20,926 bases of DNA, from NCBI GenBank assembly GCA_030150335.1, contig JASLGC010000192.1, positions 1 to 20,926 on the forward strand. The letters are read 5' to 3'. The position numbers and the translations under genes are program-made. Below, one piece after another: positions 1-7,670 of the stretch. This DNA comes from Flavobacterium sp. (GTDB lineage: Bacteria > Bacteroidota > Bacteroidia > Flavobacteriales > Flavobacteriaceae). Position 1 is the first letter of the stretch. Every line of letters starts with the position of its first letter. The notes under the pieces were generated by a model that saw only the letters and a list, made by a program, of their open reading frames with translations, ran no database searches and was not told the origin of the DNA.

Positions 1-507
1 TTAGAGATTGTTTTCAACAACTTGAAAGAAGCAGTTAAAAATCCTAACAATATTGTAGCTCGTCAAAATATGCACGATGCTTCATTTATGGGAGGTCTTG
101 CTTTTAACAATGCTTGGTTGGGAATTGTTCACTCTTTATCACATCAAGTAGGTGCGTTATACGGTATTCCTCACGGTGCTTCTAACGCTATTTTCTTACC
201 TAACGTGATTCGTTACAACGCTAAAGTTACAAATCGTTTCAAAGACCTTGCAAAGGTACTTGAAAAGGAAACAGCAGAAGATTTAGCTCAAGCGGTTGAA
301 ACGTTAAGAGCTGAGGTTAATAACCAAGCTGCGATTAAAGATTTCGGTATTTCACGTGAGGATTGGGATAAAAACTTAGACTTCATTGCAAACAATGCTT
401 TCTTAGACCCTTGTACTGGTTTTAACCCAAGAAAACCAACTGTTCAAGAGTTGAAAGATATTTATAATGCTTGTTATGATGGTGTTGTTTTTGTTGAAAA
501 CAACTAA
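1..507 (+). CDS. Iron-containing alcohol dehydrogenase (3' part)
   Basis: This is the C-terminal 168 residues of a group III, Fe-dependent alcohol dehydrogenase, a cytoplasmic NAD(P)-linked alcohol/aldehyde oxidoreductase. The reading frame is open from base 1, so the gene begins outside the window; the TTG at 22 is internal and not a start. The family signature GIVHSLSHQVGALYGIPHG lies at partial residues 41-59. H44 and H58 match the two C-terminal iron-ligand histidines of FucO-type enzymes, and H48 matches the neighbouring active-site histidine. The tail has the usual all-helical pattern, ending at a TAA at 505-507. The substrate cannot be told from this half. The gene converges on the minus-strand methyltransferase, and a shared hairpin at 552-576 lies between them. 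Confidence 0.93.
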   Translation, partial: LEIVFNNLKEAVKNPNNIVARQNMHDASFMGGLAFNNAWLGIVHSLSHQVGALYGIPHGASNAIFLPNVIRYNAKVTNRFKDLAKVLEKETAEDLAQAVETLRAEVNNQAAIKDFGISREDWDKNLDFIANNAFLDPCTGFNPRKPTVQELKDIYNACYDGVVFVENN

Positions 508-551
508 TCAAAGTATTCGAAAGTTTAGAGAACAAAAGTTCTAAAACACAA

Positions 552-576
552 AAAAGCCTGTCATTGACAGGCTTTT
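552..576. terminator. Bidirectional intrinsic terminator
   Basis: A perfect 11-bp inverted repeat, AAAAGCCTGTC / GACAGGCTTTT, has a 3-nt loop at 563-565. The GC core is flanked by A on the left and T on the right, so it forms a hairpin with a U-tract on either strand. It sits between the convergent alcohol dehydrogenase (ends 507) and the methyltransferase (ends 596), and can stop both transcripts. Confidence 0.85.
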
Positions 577-595
577 CTCATTATATGATTTGCGT

Positions 596-1393
596 TTATT
601 TAAAATCGCGTTGTCTTTTTGCTTCAAAAAGTAGGATAGAGGCAGCAACCGATACATTCATAGAGTCAATAACTCCACTCATCGGGATAATGATGTTTTT
701 AGTACTGGCATCTCTCCATTCTTGAGTAAGTCCTGTAGCTTCTGTACCTACTACAAAAGCTGTAGCTTCTGTGTAATTTCTTGTGTGGTAAGAAGTAGAA
801 TCTTGTAAAGTAGCACAGTAGATATTGATATTGCGCTCTTTTAAAAAGGCAATAGCTTCTTCTGTTGTAGCCATGGCAATTTGATTTGTAAATACACAAC
901 CAACACTTGAACGAATGATGTTTGGGTTGTACAAGTCACTACGTGGATTGGCAATGATTACTGCGTCAATATTTGCGGCATCTGCTGTTCTTAATATTGC
1001 TCCGATATTTCCTGGTTTTTCAGGTGCTTCGGCAACTAATATAATTGGATTTTCAGAAAGCTTTAGGTCTGCTAAAGAAAGTGTCTTTGTTTGTGCAATT
1101 GCAATTACTCCCTCTGTAGTATCTCTATACGCTAACTTTTGGTAGACGTCTTTTGATATTTCAATCAACTCAGTTTCTGCTGTAATAAAAGGCTTTAAGC
1201 TTTGCTCACTAATGATGTCTGCATAGAAAAGCAAGGTCTTCATCACATAGCCACCTTTAGTTGCTAATTCGATTTCTCTGACTCCTTCAATGATGAAAGA
1301 GTTGCTTTGCTTTCTATTTCTTGCTTTTTCTTGTAGTTGAACAATACTTTTAATAAAAGGATTCTGAGGACTGTCTATTTTTTTTATCATCAT
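596..1393 (-). CDS. TrmH/SpoU-family RNA 2'-O-methyltransferase
   Basis: This is an S-adenosylmethionine-dependent ribose methyltransferase of the SPOUT superfamily, probably acting on rRNA or tRNA. The N-terminal part (about 8-100) is the small substrate-binding domain of this family, with the NSFIIEGVREIE segment at 31-42. The SPOUT knot domain follows from about 115 to 260. Motif 1 is PGNIGAILRTADA (127-139, with N129 and R135), motif 2 is GTEATGL (216-222), and motif 3 is IPMSG plus SMNVSVA (236-250). Its 265 residues are normal for the family. The start is a double ATG (1393 and 1390). It begins 1 nt after the DUF58 stop, so it is the last gene of the operon, probably by translational coupling. 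The target nucleotide cannot be inferred; nothing marks it as a resistance methylase. Confidence 0.92.
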   Translation of the reverse strand: MMIKKIDSPQNPFIKSIVQLQEKARNRKQSNSFIIEGVREIELATKGGYVMKTLLFYADIISEQSLKPFITAETELIEISKDVYQKLAYRDTTEGVIAIAQTKTLSLADLKLSENPIILVAEAPEKPGNIGAILRTADAANIDAVIIANPRSDLYNPNIIRSSVGCVFTNQIAMATTEEAIAFLKERNINIYCATLQDSTSYHTRNYTEATAFVVGTEATGLTQEWRDASTKNIIIPMSGVIDSMNVSVAASILLFEAKRQRDFK

Positions 1394-1394
1394 T

Positions 1395-2729
1395 CTATAA
1401 GGTACCTTTTGCTTTGATTTGCAGGTATTTATTTATGGTATTTATGGATAATTCTTCTGGTGCGGTCAGTATGGATTGTATTCCATATTTGGTCAATTCA
1501 TTGACGATTAATCGCTTTTCAAAGTTAAATTTTTCTGCAATTACTTTGTCAAAAATATCATCAATGTTTTTTGCCTTCTTATTAGTCAGTTTTGTCAACT
1601 CTGTATTTTCAAAAAATACAACTAATAATACGTGGTTTTTGGCTATTGCTCTTAGGTAAGGCAATTGTCTTTTCAGACTATTCATCGACTCAAAGTTGGT
1701 GTATAGTATAATCAAACTACGATGGGTAATCTTGTGTTTTATCTGTGCATATAACCTTCCGAAGTCACTCTCTACAAAGTTTGTTCTCACGCGGTATAGT
1801 TGCTCCATTATTTTGTGCAACTGCGTTTTCTTACTTTCAGCAGGGAGTTGGTTTTTGATGTCCTCCGAAAAGGTCATTAATCCCACTTTGTCGTTCTTTT
1901 TCAGAATTACGTTAGACAGTGCCAAGGTGGAGTTTACAGCGTAGTCTAAGAGAGATAACCCGTTGAAAGGCATTTGCATCACACGACCTCTATCTATAAT
2001 ACAATATACAGTTTCGGTATTCTCATCTTGAAATTGATTTACCATCAGCTCGTTTTTCTTAGCTGTGGCCTTCCAATTGATGGTGCGAATATCATCTCCT
2101 AATACGTATTCTTTGATTTGCTCAAACTCTGTGGTGTTTCCAATCTTTCTGATTTTCTTCATTCCAAAGGCGTATTTGTTTTTTGAAAACGCCATCAAGT
2201 CGTATTTCTTCATTTGGATAAACGAAGGGTAACTTGGCAATGTTGCTTGGTCGCAAAATACGTAACGTTTGGCAACTAAGTTTAAAGTAGAAGATACATA
2301 GACGTTTAGTTTTCCAAATACGTATTCTCCACGTTCTTTGGGAGATAGGGTGTAGGAAATAGTCTTGTGTTCCTTAGCTTGTAAAGTTCTCTTAATTTCA
2401 AAGTCTCTTTTCTGAAATTGAAAAGGTATCTCGTCTATTAATTCACAATTGACAGCAATGGGATATTGGTTTTCAATGGAGATGTAAATAGGATTTTCAT
2501 CTCCGTTGGACAGTTTTTCTGGTAAAATACGCGTGGCATTTACCTTGTGTTTCTTTGAAAACAACAATGTTATGTCTACCAAGATAGCAGCGAAAAACAA
2601 AAGGCATAGTCCCCAAACAACGTAGTACAGCACAGGAAATATAAACGCAAGTGCGAATAGGGCCATGATGGTACCAAGGCCTATGTACACGCGTTTCTGA
2701 AGATAAAGTTGTTTGAAAAATTTAAACAT
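1395..2729 (-). CDS. DUF58 domain protein, membrane-anchored
   Basis: This 444-residue protein has two adjacent N-terminal membrane helices (about 15-35 and 37-56), a beta-rich segment (about 60-160), and a DUF58/von Willebrand A-like domain. The DUF58 core EFEQIKEYVLGDDIRTINWK spans 201-220. The vWA strand with the metal site reads IIDRGRVM (244-251). In many DUF58 proteins this position reads like a MIDAS motif DxSxS; here it is D246-R-G248-R-V250, so only the Asp is kept. DUF58 proteins are the usual genetic partners of MoxR ATPases, and the moxR-like gene lies immediately upstream with an 11-nt gap. I infer that it is a target or adaptor of that ATPase at the inner membrane. No activity is established. 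Confidence 0.88.
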   Translation of the reverse strand: MFKFFKQLYLQKRVYIGLGTIMALFALAFIFPVLYYVVWGLCLLFFAAILVDITLLFSKKHKVNATRILPEKLSNGDENPIYISIENQYPIAVNCELIDEIPFQFQKRDFEIKRTLQAKEHKTISYTLSPKERGEYVFGKLNVYVSSTLNLVAKRYVFCDQATLPSYPSFIQMKKYDLMAFSKNKYAFGMKKIRKIGNTTEFEQIKEYVLGDDIRTINWKATAKKNELMVNQFQDENTETVYCIIDRGRVMQMPFNGLSLLDYAVNSTLALSNVILKKNDKVGLMTFSEDIKNQLPAESKKTQLHKIMEQLYRVRTNFVESDFGRLYAQIKHKITHRSLIILYTNFESMNSLKRQLPYLRAIAKNHVLLVVFFENTELTKLTNKKAKNIDDIFDKVIAEKFNFEKRLIVNELTKYGIQSILTAPEELSINTINKYLQIKAKGTL

Positions 2730-2740
2730 AATGTCTTAAA

Positions 2741-3739
2741 TTATCTTGGAATATCTATCGACTCAACGATTTGATTAATAATATCTTGTGCTGTAACTCC
2801 TTCCATTTCTCTTTCTGGAGAAACGATAATACGGTGTTGTAGTACTGGAGTAGCAGCTTCTTTGATGTCTTCTGGTGTTACGAAATCTCTATTGTTGATG
2901 GCAGCAAAACCTTTTGCTGCGTTTAAAATAGCGATTGACGCACGGGGAGATGCTCCTAAGTACAACAAAGAGTTTGTTCTGGTATTAGCAACAATCTTAG
3001 CGATATATTCAATGATTTTCTCTTCTACAATTATCTCTTTAATCAACTTTTGGAAAGAGATGATTTCTGCAGGAGTAAGTACTTTTTGTATCTGTTCTAA
3101 TTTCTTTTTGTCTTGTAGCTCGTGCTCTTTTTGAATGATAGCGATTTCTTCTTCTAATGAAGGATAATCAATGCTTATTTTAAATAAGAAACGGTCTAAC
3201 TGTGCTTCTGGTAAACGGTATGTTCCCTCTTGTTCAATTGGGTTTTGCGTTGCAATAACCAAGAAAGGTTCATCCATCGTGTAGGTTTTACTGTCGATTG
3301 TGATTTGGCGCTCTTCCATTACCTCAAACAAAGCTGCTTGGGTTTTGGCAGGAGCACGGTTAATCTCATCAATCAAAACAAGGTTAGAAAAGATAGGTCC
3401 TTTTTTGAATTCAAATTCTGACTTTTGCATGTTGAAAATAGATGTACCTAAGATGTCTGACGGCATTAAGTCAGGCGTAAATTGAATACGGCTAAAGTCC
3501 ATGTCGATAGCTTGTGCCAGTAATTTAGCAGATAGGGTTTTAGCAACTCCAGGTACTCCTTCTAAAAGGATATGTCCGTTGGCAAGAAGAGCTACGATTA
3601 TTTGGTCAATCGTCTTTTCTTGACCGATGATTACTTTGTGTATTTCACTTCTTATTGCTTGTACTTTTTCTTGTAATAAGGTTAAGTCTAAACGTGATTC
3701 AAAGTGTAAATTTTCTGATGAAATTGGTGTGTTTTCCAT
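2741..3739 (-). CDS. MoxR-type AAA+ ATPase
   Basis: This 332-residue soluble ATPase belongs to the MoxR group of AAA+ proteins, chaperone-like motors thought to remodel or activate partner proteins. Walker A is GVPGVAKT (61-68). Walker B is LVLIDEINR (120-128). The sensor 1 strand is VIATQNP (161-167, N166), followed by the typical MoxR stretch EGTYRLPEAQLDRFLF. The sensor 2 region is GASPRAS near residue 263. The C-terminal lid domain is present and the length is normal. It sits between DUF4350 (8-nt gap) and DUF58 (11-nt gap), the usual order for this family. Probable partners are the DUF58, DUF4129 and DUF4350 membrane proteins of the same operon. Confidence 0.95.
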   Translation of the reverse strand: MENTPISSENLHFESRLDLTLLQEKVQAIRSEIHKVIIGQEKTIDQIIVALLANGHILLEGVPGVAKTLSAKLLAQAIDMDFSRIQFTPDLMPSDILGTSIFNMQKSEFEFKKGPIFSNLVLIDEINRAPAKTQAALFEVMEERQITIDSKTYTMDEPFLVIATQNPIEQEGTYRLPEAQLDRFLFKISIDYPSLEEEIAIIQKEHELQDKKKLEQIQKVLTPAEIISFQKLIKEIIVEEKIIEYIAKIVANTRTNSLLYLGASPRASIAILNAAKGFAAINNRDFVTPEDIKEAATPVLQHRIIVSPEREMEGVTAQDIINQIVESIDIPR

Positions 3740-3747
3740 AGTATATT

Positions 3748-4953
3748 TTAATCAATGATTTTCTCTGTTATTTTATTTAAGGCTACTAATAACTCTTCTG
3801 AGGCGTAATTAGGAGAAGTTCTGAATTGTTCAACAAGGGATACAAACTGTTTGATGTCTTGTTTGTCTTTGCCTGTTTTGGCGTGTAAGCTAAGGATGAA
3901 CTGCTCGTCTAATTTAGTAGTGTCTATCCAATATTTACGTCTGATATTTTCTAAAGTGTAAATAATCGACTTATTGATGAGGTCTGCGTAATCCTTGTTT
4001 TGCAAGTATAAATTAGACACTGTTTTTGTAAAGTCAACCGTTGTATTTGGCAATGGTTTGATAATTGGAATAACGCGTTGTTTTCGTTTTGCTGTAAAGA
4101 AAATAAAGACAACAAGGGTAATTAAAAAGAAATACCACATCCATTTCAATGCAGGATTGTTTAGGATAAAACGAAGAATAGACCTTGATTCATATTTATC
4201 GTTATCTGTAAGTTTAGTTACGGAAAGGTATGTTTTTCCCTTCGGGAGATATGAAAACACATCTGCTATATAAAGGTGGTTATTACTCTTTAGTAAATTA
4301 TAATTGGTAAATATAATAGGTTCTGTTCCTAAGATTAGAGAACCTTTCCCTTCTGGGATGCGAATTAAGTTTGGATATTTCTCGCCATTTATTGTAGAAT
4401 AACCCAATATCTCTACAGATTCGCGCATTGAATCTGAGAGATTAAAATAGATGAAATTAGGGTTCTTCGGAATGAACGAATATGTTGTCAAATTCTTGTT
4501 TGTTAGCGAGAATGATAATTCTGCCGTATCAATATCAAAGTCATCTTCAAAACGCAAGGGTATGGTTTGGGTAGTTAGCCCTTCAATACCACTAAAGTTA
4601 TTTTGAAAGATAAGTGCTGTGTTTCCTTCTGCAATGTATTCTATTAGTTCATTTAAGCTATATTCATCTATGTAGCTATACCCCTTAATTGAAATTGTGG
4701 AAGAAGGTTGAAGAGTATCGTAATTTTTATAGCGAAAGAAGTGATACATGTTTTCTTCTGTTCTCTCAATAGTGTTTTCACTTAACAAGCTGTCTATTTC
4801 TTGGTCTAATACATATAAGCCATAGGGAGCCTTGTCCACATTACTGTATGACTCATTCCAATTGATAGGAGGTTTTCTGTTGGATTCAATGAAGTATATA
4901 AAACCAAGAATCACTAAGAAAAAGAATATAAATTTATTTATAGAACTTTTCAC
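3748..4953 (-). CDS. DUF4350 domain membrane protein
   Basis: This 401-residue protein has one N-terminal membrane helix (about 7-22), a DUF4350 domain in the periplasm (about 30-260), a second helix (271-288), and a cytoplasmic tail of about 110 residues. The domain opens with KAPYGLYVLDQEIDSLL (41-57) and ends near GKGSLILGTEP (203-213), both typical of the family. The start is GTG at 4951-4953, giving a 4-nt GTGA overlap with the upstream DUF4129 stop. No in-frame ATG lies nearby upstream, so the GTG is supported by the coupling. DUF4350 genes commonly sit with MoxR and DUF58 genes. The biochemical role is unknown; the tail would face the cytoplasmic MoxR ATPase and could be its contact site (inference). 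Confidence 0.82.
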   Translation of the reverse strand: MKSSINKFIFFFLVILGFIYFIESNRKPPINWNESYSNVDKAPYGLYVLDQEIDSLLSENTIERTEENMYHFFRYKNYDTLQPSSTISIKGYSYIDEYSLNELIEYIAEGNTALIFQNNFSGIEGLTTQTIPLRFEDDFDIDTAELSFSLTNKNLTTYSFIPKNPNFIYFNLSDSMRESVEILGYSTINGEKYPNLIRIPEGKGSLILGTEPIIFTNYNLLKSNNHLYIADVFSYLPKGKTYLSVTKLTDNDKYESRSILRFILNNPALKWMWYFFLITLVVFIFFTAKRKQRVIPIIKPLPNTTVDFTKTVSNLYLQNKDYADLINKSIIYTLENIRRKYWIDTTKLDEQFILSLHAKTGKDKQDIKQFVSLVEQFRTSPNYASEELLVALNKITEKIID

Positions 4954-5753
4954 GATACATTGGTTTTTAAGGTTGTTTCAAAAGAGCGTTTGGCTTGTGA
5001 GAATTCTGCTTCAGTAATTTCGTGTTCTCCATACCATATATTGTTATAGATATATGAAAGATACTGAAAGTCCTCTCTTGTTTTTTCATCTTTTATTTCT
5101 GCTACATAATCTGAGTTTGTCTTTTCGATATGCCATTGTATTTGCCCACTTTCTTGTAATGACTGTAATAGCCATAGATAGTAGTAGCGAATTGCTAACC
5201 TGAAGTGTGACTCGCCAATTGTTTTTGCTAATAGGGTAGGGAAGTGTACTGTAGTTAGGTTTTTCTCCACATCATCTACAGTAATTTCTACTTTTTTAGC
5301 GCGCTTTTTGAATAACCAATAAGCATCTTTTTGAATGAAGGCTCTGATGATGTAAAAAACCAATAGTCCGATTGCAAAAACAGATATGATTCTGTAAAAG
5401 ATAGTTAATCTACTTTCTGTTTCATAGTCCACATCAAACATGTTAAAGAAGTCGCGAAGTGCATTCCCTAACCAATTTTTAAAGCGATTCCATATAGTAT
5501 TTGTTGCTTGAGTTTCTTCGTAGTCAAAGTCTTTACTATTGTATTTATCCTTGAACTTTGCGTTAAACGAAACCACAGCGATATCGCTATCCTTATCTTC
5601 TTTTAAGGGAAGGGATGGTTTTTTGTTTGCTGCTGCTTGACGCTCTAACACTGGGGCAATCTGAGTCTTGATAGAATCTATTGCATTCGGTTGTGCGTAT
5701 AGTGAGCCAGTAACAAGCGTTAATGCAAATATTTTTAAAAGTGTTTTCTTCAT
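4950..5753 (-). CDS. DUF4129 domain protein with signal peptide
   Basis: This 267-residue protein has an N-terminal signal peptide (1-20, cleavage likely after SLYA), a charged periplasmic segment (about 21-115), one membrane helix (119-138), and a cytoplasmic C-terminal DUF4129 domain. The domain signature is the aromatic-rich FRLAIRYYYLWLLQSL (184-199), then IQWHIEKTNSDY (205-216) and a late WYGEHEI (240-246). The ATG at 5751-5753 overlaps the stop of the upstream gene by one base (TAATG), and its own TGA overlaps the GTG of DUF4350. Similar C-terminal domains are found in transglutaminase-DUF4129 proteins near MoxR genes, but no transglutaminase domain is present here. The function is unknown. 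Confidence 0.82.
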   Translation of the reverse strand: MKKTLLKIFALTLVTGSLYAQPNAIDSIKTQIAPVLERQAAANKKPSLPLKEDKDSDIAVVSFNAKFKDKYNSKDFDYEETQATNTIWNRFKNWLGNALRDFFNMFDVDYETESRLTIFYRIISVFAIGLLVFYIIRAFIQKDAYWLFKKRAKKVEITVDDVEKNLTTVHFPTLLAKTIGESHFRLAIRYYYLWLLQSLQESGQIQWHIEKTNSDYVAEIKDEKTREDFQYLSYIYNNIWYGEHEITEAEFSQAKRSFETTLKTNVS

Positions 5754-6673
5754 TAGTTGTTACCTATCATGTCAATATCTACGTGTGATTGTGTATTCTC
5801 TTTGTGTTCTCTTGCACTGTAATAAATTAGCCCTTGATTGATAAGTAAAAAGCTATTTGCAATGAAAGATAAGAGTGTAGATATAACTATAACGGCAATT
5901 AGCATGATTTTATATCCTGGTGTTAATGCCATATCTTCTATGTTTTGGTCAGATGTAAATAATCCTACATAATAAATGATTTGAGGAATAGCAGATAGTA
6001 TTGAAACCATGATATTTATGGCAAGATATATAATAATAGTATTTCCAATTATAGCCCAAAAGTTTGATTTAAGGATGTAATATGCTTCTTGGAATGAGGT
6101 AAAGAATCCGTTTTTCTTTGTTACGTATTCGTAGTATGCTATGGTAATCCACGATGTAAAAGAAGGAAGTAGAATTAGCAATAATGGGAGTCCAATTAAT
6201 AAGAATATTAGCAAAGCAGAGATAAAGAAGGTTATCATCATCAAAGGAAGGATTAAAAACATCGTTCCTATGAAAAATACGATTAATCGTCCGAAGTCTT
6301 TTTTAAGTTCGCTTTTGATTGGTGCAACTTCTTTGTAGTTGTTCGGTAGGGTAGTCATGTGTTTTAAATAGTACACAGGATAGGTATAAGCTACAATTGA
6401 AATACCCATTCCGACAAAGAAAGTGATGATTGCAAATAAGATAGCCCATCCAAAATTAGTATCTAAAAACTGGTCAACAGAGTCCATCGAGTCGTTTGTG
6501 ACTGATTTAAAAAAGATATCTGTTAAGAAGTATATACAAACAATCAACACTAATAGTAAAGGACCACAAAGTGTAAAGAAGTTAGTAAAGAATGTTTTTC
6601 CTTCCATTTTAAAGAAGGAAATACTATCGTTGATATAATCGCTAAAGTTTCTTTTTTTGAATACTTGGAACAT
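5753..6673 (-). CDS. Uncharacterised six-helix membrane protein
   Basis: I do not recognise a named family with confidence. The 306 residues contain about six hydrophobic helices: near 33-52, 76-98, 130-152, 153-178, 205-228 and 256-280. The N-terminus (FKKRNFSDYINDSISFFK) is amphipathic and the C-terminal tail (QGLIYYSAREH, then acidic/polar residues) is soluble. This layout resembles the multi-helix proteins that accompany SpoIIM/DUF4129 genes in Bacteroidota. The stop codon overlaps the DUF4129 start by one base and the gene begins 12 nt after the SpoIIM-like gene, so it is certainly a member of the operon. It has no catalytic motif that I can see. A structural or partner subunit of the MoxR-linked membrane system is the likeliest role. 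Confidence 0.75.
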   Translation of the reverse strand: MFQVFKKRNFSDYINDSISFFKMEGKTFFTNFFTLCGPLLLVLIVCIYFLTDIFFKSVTNDSMDSVDQFLDTNFGWAILFAIITFFVGMGISIVAYTYPVYYLKHMTTLPNNYKEVAPIKSELKKDFGRLIVFFIGTMFLILPLMMITFFISALLIFLLIGLPLLLILLPSFTSWITIAYYEYVTKKNGFFTSFQEAYYILKSNFWAIIGNTIIIYLAINIMVSILSAIPQIIYYVGLFTSDQNIEDMALTPGYKIMLIAVIVISTLLSFIANSFLLINQGLIYYSAREHKENTQSHVDIDMIGNN

Positions 6674-6685
6674 TGTGTGTGGTTT

Positions 6686-7654
6686 TTATAAGTTGATTAA
6701 GTGTTTTTTGTAAACTCTCTTTGGATAGATGAAAAAATAAAAGACAATTAAAGAGAATGTACTGAATATGATTAGATAGTTAAGTATATCAGGCATTTCT
6801 TTAGCGTATCGGGTTACAAATCCTTCTATAAAAGCTGCAAAGATGATAAAAGGTACCATGGCTATAAATATCTTAAAGCCGTTTTTGAATCCTATTTTAA
6901 AGGAATTTTTTCTGGAATATGTTTTAGGAAACAAGAGACTTGCACCAAATACAAAACCTGCAAAGGCTTCAATGATAATTCCTGTGATTTCAATTGCTCC
7001 ATGTAACCATATTCCTCTAAAGCTATCCATAAAGACATTTTCTTTGATAAACATGTATTGGAATGCACCAACCATGATAGCGTTGTAAAAAAGGAATAGG
7101 AGTGTGCCAAGTCCGGCAAATATTCCAAATACAAAAAAGCGAAGGCCTACAAATAGGTTGTTAAAGGCAATTCCGATGAAACTACCCCAGTTACTACCAG
7201 ATTTGTAAATACCCATAGCATCGTCATTCTTGATGTTCTCTAAGGTTAGATTCACATAGCTATCACCGAGAATTAATCGAATAAAGTTTAAGTCGTAATG
7301 TGTTGAAACAGCGCCAATCCCCACAAGTAGGAAAAAAGTGAATACAGAAAAGTATAAGTATTTCTTTTGTTCATACACCAATAAGGGTACTTCTGTTTTG
7401 AAAAAATATACAACTCTATTTTCTTCGATGCGTTTAGTTTTATAAATTTTTTGATAAGTTTGCGCTGCTAAAGTGTTGAGATATTGTGTAACTTTACTTT
7501 TGGGATAATATGTTTGTGCATAAGATAAGTCATTCATTATCTGAATGTACATATCGGCAAGGTAGTCTGGTTTTTGTATAGTATTTGAATAGATTATATT
7601 TTCAAATTCTATCCATTGATTTTTATTATTTTTGATAAAAGCAACTTCTCTCAT
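6686..7654 (-). CDS. SpoIIM-like (stage II sporulation protein M family) membrane protein
   Basis: This is a 322-residue membrane protein whose C-terminal two-thirds matches the SpoIIM family. A soluble N-terminus (1-97) is followed by about six helices (near 99-117, 158-180, 182-204, 219-242, 262-282 and 291-311). The family motif WLHGAIEITGIIIEA (216-230) with H218, G219 and E222 is present. I place the start at the ATG at 7652-7654 (MREVAFIKNNKNQW). A longer frame reaches 7714, but the extra 20 residues would run through the divergent RDD gene and do not look like family sequence. SpoIIM in this context has nothing to do with sporulation, which Bacteroidota lack. It is the first gene of the seven-gene operon and diverges from RDD, a pairing known from other phyla. 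Confidence 0.87.
   Translation of the reverse strand: MREVAFIKNNKNQWIEFENIIYSNTIQKPDYLADMYIQIMNDLSYAQTYYPKSKVTQYLNTLAAQTYQKIYKTKRIEENRVVYFFKTEVPLLVYEQKKYLYFSVFTFFLLVGIGAVSTHYDLNFIRLILGDSYVNLTLENIKNDDAMGIYKSGSNWGSFIGIAFNNLFVGLRFFVFGIFAGLGTLLFLFYNAIMVGAFQYMFIKENVFMDSFRGIWLHGAIEITGIIIEAFAGFVFGASLLFPKTYSRKNSFKIGFKNGFKIFIAMVPFIIFAAFIEGFVTRYAKEMPDILNYLIIFSTFSLIVFYFFIYPKRVYKKHLINL
7627..7634 (+). promoter_or_regulatory. Candidate Bacteroidota -7 box for the RDD gene
   Basis: TATTTTTG matches the Bacteroidota -7 consensus TAnnTTTG and lies 36 bp before the ATG at 7671. No TTG at the expected -33 spacing was found, so this is only half of a promoter. It lies inside the first codons of the divergent SpoIIM-like gene. 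Confidence 0.35.
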
Positions 7655-7670
7655 TGAACGAGGCAAAAAA

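Noticed and set aside
596..1393. Resistance rRNA methylase
   Set aside because: The protein is an ordinary chromosomal TrmH/SpoU enzyme at the end of a housekeeping-type operon, with no sign of transfer.
6892..7134. Open frame within the SpoIIM-like gene on the same strand
   Set aside because: It lies out of frame inside a clear membrane-protein gene and has no family features.
7632..7670. TTG start for the RDD gene at 7632
   Set aside because: A TTG start is weak, it overlaps the SpoIIM-like coding region, and the ATG at 7671 gives the usual RDD N-terminus.
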